Made by a program: the position numbers and the translations under genes. Positions 27,340 to 34,217 of a stretch of DNA of 34,217 nt are shown here, piece after piece (positions within the stretch are counted from its first letter, which is position 1; every line of letters starts with the position of its first letter). The stretch is from positions 1 through 34,217 of the forward strand of contig JAUXIO010000009.1 in NCBI GenBank assembly GCA_030620975.1, read 5' to 3'. Under the pieces are notes generated by a model, which saw only the letters and a list, made by a program, of their open reading frames with translations, made no database searches and was not told the DNA's origin. This DNA is from Dehalococcoidia bacterium. GTDB lineage: Bacteria > Chloroflexota > Dehalococcoidia > GIF9 > JAUXIO01.

Positions 27340-28205
27340 CAACCATGAAAATAGAAGAGTTTCCAGCAATTTGGTATCAGGCAGCTAACTGCGGCGGATG
27401 CTCAATATCCATTTTCAATTCAGTCAGCCCCGGCATCGAGAATATTCTCATTGACGAGATTATTCCAGGCAAACACATAAATTTGAGATTTCACACCACT
27501 ATAATGGCCGCAGAAGGTAACGCCGCAGTTAGATTACTGGAGAACTCTAAAAAGGCTAACGAGGATAACTACATCCTAATAGTGGAAGGTGCCATACCCA
27601 CGGCAAAAAATGGCACTTATGGAACTACGGTTAACAAAGACGGTAAGCGGGTCCCTATGGCAACACAGCTTCAATCCCTGGCCCAAGATGCTTCAGTCAT
27701 TATCGCCTTAGGCACTTGTGCCGCCTTCGGCGGTATAGCAGCAGCTCAACCCAACCCGACTGGCTGCATGGGCGTCGACCAATTTCTAAACGCACGCCGC
27801 ATTACCACGCCGCTGATAAACGTTCCCGGATGCCCGCCCCACCCCGACTGGTTCACGGGAACCATCGCCTCTCTGCTGCTCTACGGACCACCCAAACCAG
27901 AAGAGCTGGATGAATACAAGCGCCCCAAAACTTTCTACAATAAGCCCATTCACGAAAATTGCCCCCGCCGTGCTTACTTTGAGGAAGGCAAATTTGCCAC
28001 GAGCTTCGGCGAGCTTGGATGCCTTAATGAATTGGGCTGCAAAGGTCCCGTCACTTATGCTGACTGCCCCCTCAGAAAATGGAACAACGGCATTAATTGG
28101 TGCATCGGCGCCGGCTCACCATGTATTAGCTGCTGCGAACCCGGATTCCCCGATTTAGTATCACCCTTTTACCAGAAATTAAATGCAACCAGCTTGCCAC
28201 TATAG
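27333..28205 (+). CDS. [NiFe]-hydrogenase small subunit, group 1-like, no Tat signal peptide
   Basis: ANCGGCSISIF, GTCAAFGG, VPGCPPHPDWF, HENCPRRAYFEEGKF, CLNELGCKGPVTYADCPLRKWNNGINWCIGAGSPCISCCEPGFPD: ligands for three Fe-S clusters. Confidence 0.92.
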   Translation: MLATMKIEEFPAIWYQAANCGGCSISIFNSVSPGIENILIDEIIPGKHINLRFHTTIMAAEGNAAVRLLENSKKANEDNYILIVEGAIPTAKNGTYGTTVNKDGKRVPMATQLQSLAQDASVIIALGTCAAFGGIAAAQPNPTGCMGVDQFLNARRITTPLINVPGCPPHPDWFTGTIASLLLYGPPKPEELDEYKRPKTFYNKPIHENCPRRAYFEEGKFATSFGELGCLNELGCKGPVTYADCPLRKWNNGINWCIGAGSPCISCCEPGFPDLVSPFYQKLNATSLPL

Positions 28206-28231
28206 ACAAAACTCAAAAAAGGTTAAATGAT

Positions 28232-29770
28232 TTGACTAAAATAGTAATTGAGCCGGTAACTCGAATTGAGGGCCACCTTAGAATAGAAGTAATAACGGAA
28301 AATAACGAGATAAAAGAAGCCAGAAGCTCGGGGACGCTATTTAGAGGCTTAGAAATTATTCTGCAGGGTAGAGACCCCGGCGATGCCCCCATATACACTC
28401 AGCGCATCTGCGGGCTTTGCACCACCAGCCACTCCATGGCATCTGCACTAACCCTGGATAGCGCCTTTGGCATCGCTGATGAAATACCCGACAACGGTAG
28501 AATTTTGCGCAATCTCATCTTGGGGGCCGCTCATATCGCCGACCACATTCTCCACTTTTATCACCTAGCTACCCTCGACTACGTAGATATGACCAGAATA
28601 GCTAATTATGACGGTAGCGACTCAACGCTTAATTCTATAAAGAGGCTTGCCGAGGCGGATGAGCTCAGACTCTTTACCGCTGGCCATGAAGGCGACTATC
28701 GCCTTTCCGATAAAGCAAATATGGAATTAGTGGCTCATTACATCAGAGCCCTAGAAATGCGCCGTAAAGCTCAAGAAATGCTCTCCATTTTCGGCGGCAA
28801 GATGCCTCACAATATGGCAATCGTTCCCGGAGGTGTTACCACAACTCCCTCCACAGATAAAATGCTCTCCTTTTTATGGAGATTGAATGAGCTAAGAGAC
28901 TTCATTAACAATGTCTATATCCCCGATATTCTTACCATTGCCGAGGCCTACAGCGACTACTTCGAAATCGGAGCCGGCTGTGGTAACTTGCTTTCCTATG
29001 GAAATTTTGAACTTGATGATGAGAGAAGATTTCTAAACTCAGGTACAGTTTCCACCAAGCTCAAGCCCAGCCCACTAGATATTGATAAAATCTGGGAACA
29101 GGTGAAATACTCATGGTATGCCAGTTCGACTACTGGCAGACATCCTCGCCAAGCTGAGACCAAGCCAGAGCCAAATAAAAAGGGAGCTTACTCCTGGATA
29201 AAGGCACCCCGCTATGATGGTAAAGCTTATGAAGCCGGACCTCTAGCCAGAATAATGGTTAATTATGCCAATGGCAACCAGGTGGTAAAAAACCTCGTTG
29301 ATTCCGCCCTCGCCCAACTCAAGCTCAGTCCCAAAGCTATGTTTTCAGTCCTTGGTCGCCATATCGCTCGAGCCCTCTACACCAAGCTCATTGCTGATGC
29401 CATGCCAGTATGGTTACTCCAGCTTAGGCCAGAAGAACCAGCTTATATCAAATCTACCGTTCCCGAGCAAGCCACGGGAATGGGACTGATTGAAGCCGCT
29501 CGAGGCGCGCTGGGGCACTGGATCGAGATAAAAGACCACAAAATTGCTAACTACCAATGCATTACACCCAGCACCTGGAATCTGTCTCCCAAGGATGATA
29601 GGGGGCAACCCGGCCCAATGGAACAAGCTCTTATTGGCACCAAAATGAAAGACGAAAACACTCCCCTTGAGATCGGGCGCATCATACGCTCTTTTGACCC
29701 CTGCCTCGCCTGTGCCGTTCACCTTGTTACCCCCAAGGGAGGAAACATTGACACACTCCACATTACCTGA
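28232..29770 (+). CDS. [NiFe]-hydrogenase large subunit, group 1-like
   Basis: EPVTRIEGHLRIEV, QRICGLCTTSHSMAS and SFDPCLACAVHLVTPKGGNIDTLHIT with cleavable C-terminal tail. Confidence 0.94.
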   Translation: MTKIVIEPVTRIEGHLRIEVITENNEIKEARSSGTLFRGLEIILQGRDPGDAPIYTQRICGLCTTSHSMASALTLDSAFGIADEIPDNGRILRNLILGAAHIADHILHFYHLATLDYVDMTRIANYDGSDSTLNSIKRLAEADELRLFTAGHEGDYRLSDKANMELVAHYIRALEMRRKAQEMLSIFGGKMPHNMAIVPGGVTTTPSTDKMLSFLWRLNELRDFINNVYIPDILTIAEAYSDYFEIGAGCGNLLSYGNFELDDERRFLNSGTVSTKLKPSPLDIDKIWEQVKYSWYASSTTGRHPRQAETKPEPNKKGAYSWIKAPRYDGKAYEAGPLARIMVNYANGNQVVKNLVDSALAQLKLSPKAMFSVLGRHIARALYTKLIADAMPVWLLQLRPEEPAYIKSTVPEQATGMGLIEAARGALGHWIEIKDHKIANYQCITPSTWNLSPKDDRGQPGPMEQALIGTKMKDENTPLEIGRIIRSFDPCLACAVHLVTPKGGNIDTLHIT

Positions 29771-30236
29771 AGCCAATAACTCCCAGCCCAGCATCGTTAT
29801 TTTGGGAATGGGCAATTTGCTACTTAAGGACGAAGGGGTCGGAGTCCACCTCGCCAAGCTAATAAGCCAAAAACCCAATAACGTCAAACTGGAAATAATC
29901 GATGGCGGCACTTTTCCAGATATTCTATCATTGCCCGATAATGTGACCAAGCTAATTATCGTTGATGCCGCCAAAGGTGTGGGGAAACCGGGGACAATCT
30001 ACCGTTTCCACGCCGATGATATAAATTCGAGGTTAAAGCCCACATTTTCGCTACACCAGATAGATATACTGGATAGCTTGAAAATGCTAAGCTTGCTCGG
30101 TAAACAGCCTAAGTCCACGGTTATTTTCGGCATTGAACCCAAGGTGATAGATTGGGGGTTGGAGCTCTCGCCAGAGATAGAAGCCAAGCTGCCCGAAATT
30201 ATGAAATTGGTGCTCAAAGAAATAAGTGAAACATAA
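29748..30236 (+). CDS. Hydrogenase maturation endopeptidase (HyaD/HycI family)
   Basis: SIVILGMGNLLLKDEGVGVHLAKLI and IEIIDGGTFPD-like motif (LEIIDGGTFPD). TTG at 29748 follows AAGGGAGG at 29735-29742; the tracked start at 29667 is over-extended into the large subunit gene. Confidence 0.88.
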   Translation: MTHSTLPEANNSQPSIVILGMGNLLLKDEGVGVHLAKLISQKPNNVKLEIIDGGTFPDILSLPDNVTKLIIVDAAKGVGKPGTIYRFHADDINSRLKPTFSLHQIDILDSLKMLSLLGKQPKSTVIFGIEPKVIDWGLELSPEIEAKLPEIMKLVLKEISET

Positions 30237-30905
30237 ATGATAATCTCCGAACTAAAACCGTGGTCGGAAATATTAAGCTACCTAAAAGACGAAGGAAAAA
30301 TCTTTCTGGTCGGCTGCAAGGGCTGTGCCGAAGCCTGCCACACCGGTGGCGAAGCTGAAGTCCTGGAGATGAAACGGAGGTTAGAACAGGAAGGTAAAAT
30401 CATTACCGGCTTCAGCATTATTGACCTCCTCTGTGATAAGGCGCTGGTAAAAATGAGACTGACGCCTCACCAAATTGAAGTCAAGGCTGCCGACTCCTTG
30501 CTCATCATGAGCTGTGGCATTGGAGTTCAAGCCGTCTCGGCGCTAATAAACAAGGTGACGCATCCAGCCTGCAACACCATCAACATGGGCGGTACCCAAG
30601 GAGAGTGGCGAGGTGATGAGCGATGCCAGCAATGTGGTGACTGCATCCTTGATTTGACCGGTGGCATATGTCCACTGTCCGTCTGCCCAAAAGGACTGCT
30701 CAACGGCCCCTGCGGCGGCAGTAAGAACGGAAGATGCGAGGTTGAGCCAGAAGTGCGAGAATGCGGTTGGCACTTAATTTATGAGCGATTAAAAAAATTG
30801 GGACGACTGGATAAAATGAAGGCCATTCCTCCACTCAAAGACTATAGCAAGATGCAGCCACCCAAACAACTCAGAAATACCACATTATGGTCACTGGAAC
30901 GATGA
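30237..30905 (+). CDS. metV: MetV-type partner of methylene-THF reductase (zinc/Fe-S C-terminal domain family)
   Basis: VGCKGCAEACHTGGEAEV, RCQQCGDCILDLTGGICPLSVCPKGLLNGPCGG motifs; followed by metF. Confidence 0.88.
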   Translation: MIISELKPWSEILSYLKDEGKIFLVGCKGCAEACHTGGEAEVLEMKRRLEQEGKIITGFSIIDLLCDKALVKMRLTPHQIEVKAADSLLIMSCGIGVQAVSALINKVTHPACNTINMGGTQGEWRGDERCQQCGDCILDLTGGICPLSVCPKGLLNGPCGGSKNGRCEVEPEVRECGWHLIYERLKKLGRLDKMKAIPPLKDYSKMQPPKQLRNTTLWSLER

Positions 30906-31768
30906 GTCTGCGCCAATCCCTTAAAAGCGGTAAGTTTGTGATAACTGCCGAAATTGGTCCACCTAAGGGCGTCGATGTCAATGACCTATTAAACAATGCG
31001 GAGTTACTCAGGGGCAGAGTAGACGCAGTTAATGTCACCGACCAGCAAAGCTCCATAATGAGGTTAGGTTCTTTAGCCTCCTGCGCTTTGCTTAAAGAGA
31101 GGGGACTGGAACCTATAGTGCAAATGACTTGCCGCGATCGCAACCGCATCGCCTTGCAATCCGATTTGCTCAGCGCCCAAGCACTGGGCATGGAAAATAT
31201 TCTCTGCCTTACCGGCGACTATGTCACCTTGGGTGACCATCCTCAAGCCAAACCAGTTTTTGACCTCGATTCTGTTTCCCTGCTTCAGGCTGCTCGGCAA
31301 TTGGAGCAAGGTCATGACTTAGCTGGTAAAGAGCTGAAAGGCAGCCCTCACTTCTTCCTTGGCGCCAGCGTAACCCCTGGAGCTGAACCCATAGAGCCCC
31401 AACTTATCAAGATGGAGAAAAAGGTTAAAGCCGGTGCCCAGTTTTTCCAAACCCAAGCTATTTTTGAACCCAGGAAATTTGAGCAGTTTATGCAGCAAGC
31501 CGAAAATTTCAATGTGCCGGTATTGGTCGGCATAATAGTTCTCAAGTCAGCCAATATGGCTCGGTTTATGAATAAGAACATAGGCGGCGTGTATGTGCCT
31601 GAGACAACTATCGAGGAGCTGGATAAAGCCCAAGATAAGACCAAAAAGGGTATTGAAATAGCTGTGCGACTGATTAGTGAAATGAAAAGTATGTGCCAAG
31701 GAATCCACATCATGGCCATTGGGCTGGAAGCTAAAGTGCCAGCTCTGATTGATGCTGCTGGGCTGTAA
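30902..31768 (+). CDS. metF: Methylenetetrahydrofolate reductase, MetF family
   Basis: ITAEIGPPKGVD, LCLTGDYVTLGDHPQAKPVFDLD and FFLGASVTPGAEP motifs. ATG at 30902 gives an ATGA overlap with metV; the tracked start 30887 is also possible. Confidence 0.9.
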   Translation: MSLRQSLKSGKFVITAEIGPPKGVDVNDLLNNAELLRGRVDAVNVTDQQSSIMRLGSLASCALLKERGLEPIVQMTCRDRNRIALQSDLLSAQALGMENILCLTGDYVTLGDHPQAKPVFDLDSVSLLQAARQLEQGHDLAGKELKGSPHFFLGASVTPGAEPIEPQLIKMEKKVKAGAQFFQTQAIFEPRKFEQFMQQAENFNVPVLVGIIVLKSANMARFMNKNIGGVYVPETTIEELDKAQDKTKKGIEIAVRLISEMKSMCQGIHIMAIGLEAKVPALIDAAGL

Positions 31769-31782
31769 ACAGCTAATTCTCA

Positions 31783-32235
31783 ATGAACTTAACCGCATTT
31801 TTAATCAAGAATAATATTGAATTCGAGTTCCTAGAGAAAAAGTCCACCCGCCACGCCCAAGAAGCATCTGAAGTCAGCAATATACCTCTAGATAAAATTG
31901 CAAAAACCATCGTCTTCGTGGACCGGGACTCAAGGCCGCTCATAGCCATAATTAAAGCCGACCACAATGTGAGCAGACATAAACTCCAGTCCCACTCTGG
32001 CTCAAAATCGGTAAGGCTGGCCTCAGAGGAAATAGCAGAGAAGGCCACCAGCTATCCCACTGGCGGCATACCTCCCATAGGGCACAGAAATAAGTTGCCC
32101 GTATTCCTGGATAAAGAGCTCTTAAACCGCGAATATGTCTGGTGTGGCGGTGGCACGAGAACCAGATTGGTCAAGTTGAAGATGAAAGACATCATAAGGT
32201 TAAATGACCCCACAATATGTGACCTTCAGCGATAA
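31783..32235 (+). CDS. YbaK/ProX-type aminoacyl-tRNA deacylase domain protein
   Basis: KIAKTIVFVDRDSRPLIAIIKADHNVS, YPTGGIPPIGH and YVWCGGGTRTRLVKL motifs. Confidence 0.87.
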   Translation: MNLTAFLIKNNIEFEFLEKKSTRHAQEASEVSNIPLDKIAKTIVFVDRDSRPLIAIIKADHNVSRHKLQSHSGSKSVRLASEEIAEKATSYPTGGIPPIGHRNKLPVFLDKELLNREYVWCGGGTRTRLVKLKMKDIIRLNDPTICDLQR

Positions 32236-32244
32236 CTTTTCTGC

Positions 32245-32250
32245 TATAAT
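32245..32250 (+). promoter_or_regulatory. Extended -10 box (TGCTATAAT) upstream of yifB/comM
   Basis: TATAAT with TGn; no good -35 seen. Confidence 0.35.
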
Positions 32251-32284
32251 GATGCAGATAGAGTGAGAGGTCTAGTCTGAGCAT

Positions 32285-33805
32285 ATGCTAGCTAAGGTAA
32301 TAAGTTGTGCCGTAGTCGGGCTAGAAGGAGCTATCGTTGAAGTAGAGGTTGATATTTCTCCCGGTTTGCCTTCTTTTACCATCGTTGGTTTGCCAGATAC
32401 TGCGGTTCAAGAAGCCAGGGAAAGAGTTCGAGCCGCCATACGCAATTCTGGCTGCCGCTTCCCGGTAAAGCGCATCACGGTAAATCTGGCTCCCGCCGAC
32501 CTCAAAAAAGAAGGCCCCGCCTATGACCTGCCCATTGCCATCGGCATCCTCCTAAGCTCGGAACAAATATACGCCGATACTTCCCAAGCACTCTTCTTAG
32601 GCGAACTTTCCCTAGATGGTAGCCTGCGCCACACTCGCGGCATCCTACCCATGGTGGCCCTAGCCCAGGGAGCGGGACTGACCACGGTTTTCATCCCCGC
32701 CGATGATGCCAGAGAGGCTTCTTTAATAAAGGAGACTAAAGTCATACCAGTTATCTGCCTCGCCCAATTGATTAGCCACCTTCGTGGTGAAATAGTCATC
32801 CCCGAATATCAAGCTGACGAGGAATACGATTCTGTTCCCCAGAACCCATTCACCACTGATTTAGCTCATATAAAAGGGCAAGAACACGCCAAGCGAGCCC
32901 TGGAAGTGGCTGCCAGCGGTGGGCATAATATCCTCATGTGCGGACCGCCGGGAAGCGGTAAGACCATGTTGGCTCGCTCTCTCCCCTCCATGCTGCCGCT
33001 GATGGCCTTTGAAGAAACTCTGGAGGTGACCAAAATCTACAGCGTCAGTGGACTCTTGCCCTCTGATACCCCTCTCATCAGGCAACGCCCCTTCCGCTCC
33101 CCTCACTACACCATATCCCACGCTGGCCTAGTAGGTGGTGGCCATTGGCCTCACCCCGGTGAAATAAGTTTAAGTCATCGCGGTGTACTATTTCTCGACG
33201 AGTTTCCCGAATTCGGACATGCCACTTTAGAATCACTGCGCCAACCCATGGAAGACAAAGTCATCACCATAAGCCGCGCTCAAGGCAGCATAACCTTCCC
33301 CAGTAACTTCATGCTGGTAGCTGCCATGAACCCATGCCCCTGCGGTTACTATGGTGACCCAGTTAAAGAATGCAAATGCTCTTCGGGGGAAATTTCCCGC
33401 TATCAGAAGAGGATCAGCGGGCCGCTGCTAGATAGAATTGATATCTTCATCGAGGTGCCCCGGCTTGAATATGAAAAGCTTACCGATGAGCGGGCGGGCG
33501 AGGCCTCAGAAAAGGTGAGGGAAAGGGTAAAAACGGCTAGACTCGTTCAGCAAGAGCGCTTCAAAGGAACAAAACTCACCACTAATGCCCATATGACGCC
33601 CATGGAAGTCCGTGAATTCTGTAAAGTAGAGCCCCCAGCTCAAAGCTTACTTCGAGCCGCCATGAAGCAGCTTTGCCTCACCGGCCGTGCCTTCCACCAT
33701 ATCCTCAAGTTAGCCCGCACCATTGCAGACCTTGACCAGGCTGATATCATCAAAACAAACCATGTAGCTGAGGCAATCCAATATAGACCGAGGAGCTTCA
33801 GCTAA
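32285..33805 (+). CDS. comM: YifB/ComM family Mg-chelatase-like AAA+ ATPase
   Basis: 506 aa; [41 protein letters not shown] and [12 protein letters not shown] motifs. Confidence 0.93.
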   Translation: MLAKVISCAVVGLEGAIVEVEVDISPGLPSFTIVGLPDTAVQEARERVRAAIRNSGCRFPVKRITVNLAPADLKKEGPAYDLPIAIGILLSSEQIYADTSQALFLGELSLDGSLRHTRGILPMVALAQGAGLTTVFIPADDAREASLIKETKVIPVICLAQLISHLRGEIVIPEYQADEEYDSVPQNPFTTDLAHIKGQEHAKRALEVAASGGHNILMCGPPGSGKTMLARSLPSMLPLMAFEETLEVTKIYSVSGLLPSDTPLIRQRPFRSPHYTISHAGLVGGGHWPHPGEISLSHRGVLFLDEFPEFGHATLESLRQPMEDKVITISRAQGSITFPSNFMLVAAMNPCPCGYYGDPVKECKCSSGEISRYQKRISGPLLDRIDIFIEVPRLEYEKLTDERAGEASEKVRERVKTARLVQQERFKGTKLTTNAHMTPMEVREFCKVEPPAQSLLRAAMKQLCLTGRAFHHILKLARTIADLDQADIIKTNHVAEAIQYRPRSFS

Positions 33806-34197
33806 CGAATCTCCACCGTGGCACCGGCGGCCTCTAGCTTCTCCTTAACTGCAGCCGCCTCTTCTTTGCCAACTTTCTCCCTAACTGCTTTGGGAGCGCT
33901 TTCCACCAGATCTTTAGCTTCCTTCAAACCCAAGGGAGTTACCTCACGCACCGCTTTAATTACACTAATTTTATTCTCACCAATCTCCTTGAGTATCACA
34001 TCAAATTCCGTCTTTTCCTCTGTGGGCGCAGCCGCCCCCGCTACTGGCACCGCAGCTGCTGTTGCCACTGGCGCTGCAGCGCTAACTCCAAACTCAGCCT
34101 CCAGCGCCTTCACTAACTCCGATAACTCTAACACCGTCATCTGCTTAACCGCCGCTATCAACTCTTCTTTGGTTATCCCTTTCGCCCCCACCTTCAA
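33802..34197 (-). CDS. rplL: 50S ribosomal protein L7/L12
   Basis: [25 protein letters not shown] and [71 protein letters not shown]; exact N-terminus uncertain near the window edge. Confidence 0.95.
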   Translation of the reverse strand: MKVGAKGITKEELIAAVKQMTVLELSELVKALEAEFGVSAAAPVATAAAVPVAGAAAPTEEKTEFDVILKEIGENKISVIKAVREVTPLGLKEAKDLVESAPKAVREKVGKEEAAAVKEKLEAAGATVEIR

Positions 34198-34217
34198 GGC
34201 TGACGGCTTTTCAGCTT

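Noticed and set aside
27333-28205. Small subunit as F420-non-reducing (Mvh/Vhu) type
   Set aside because: The C-terminal half carries medial and distal cluster motifs (HENCPRRAYFEEGKF, WCIGAGSPCISCCEPGFPD) typical of group 1-like long small subunits; no MvhD gene nearby
29690-29770. Selenocysteine in the active-site motif
   Set aside because: Both large subunits encode Cys codons in the DPCxxC motifs; no in-frame TGA
23515-31768. Absence of hypF from the hyp run as a loss of CN ligand synthesis
   Set aside because: hypF is often encoded elsewhere in genomes; cannot be judged from a window. HypE keeps its PRIC C-terminus, implying HypF is present elsewhere.
34195-34217. Non-standard N-terminal extension of L7/L12 ([13 protein letters not shown])
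   Set aside because: The frame stays open to the window edge, so the true start may lie outside; cannot be resolved here
1-34217. CRISPR arrays, tRNA/rRNA genes, transposases, prophage genes
   Set aside because: Both strands and all sizeable gaps were scanned by eye; no direct repeat-spacer pattern, cloverleaf or transposase motif recognised. A tRNAscan-SE and CRISPR finder run would be decisive.

Overview
The window is 34.2 kb of gene-dense DNA. Gene content and order suggest a Chloroflexota/Dehalococcoidia-like genome, but this is inferred only from recognisable proteins. Most of it is housekeeping: nadK, rsmD-coaD-ferredoxin, yggT-proC-leuS, pcm, a xerC-like gene, uvrC, cinA, ybaK-like, yifB/comM and rplL. 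Two [NiFe]-hydrogenase loci stand out. The first is a complete six-subunit Ech/Coo-type group 4 hydrogenase (about 2341-7344). Its large subunit ends exactly at the active-site motif (DPCIACCER*) with no cleavable tail. The second is a tightly packed run, hypA-hypB-[90-aa ORF]-hypC-hypD-hypE-hydS-hydL-hydD-metV-metF (about 23515-31768). It joins a group 1-like hydrogenase, with no Tat leader and no cytochrome b gene, to its maturation genes and to the MetV/MetF methylene-tetrahydrofolate reductase pair. The best candidate for something new is this second run as a possible soluble H2-dependent methylene-THF reductase module. It also holds an uncharacterised 90-aa ORF with its own promoter and ribosome-binding site, and a 12-bp inverted repeat just before hypC. 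No tRNA, rRNA, CRISPR array or transposase was found. Family calls come from reading motifs in the translations; no database search was run.
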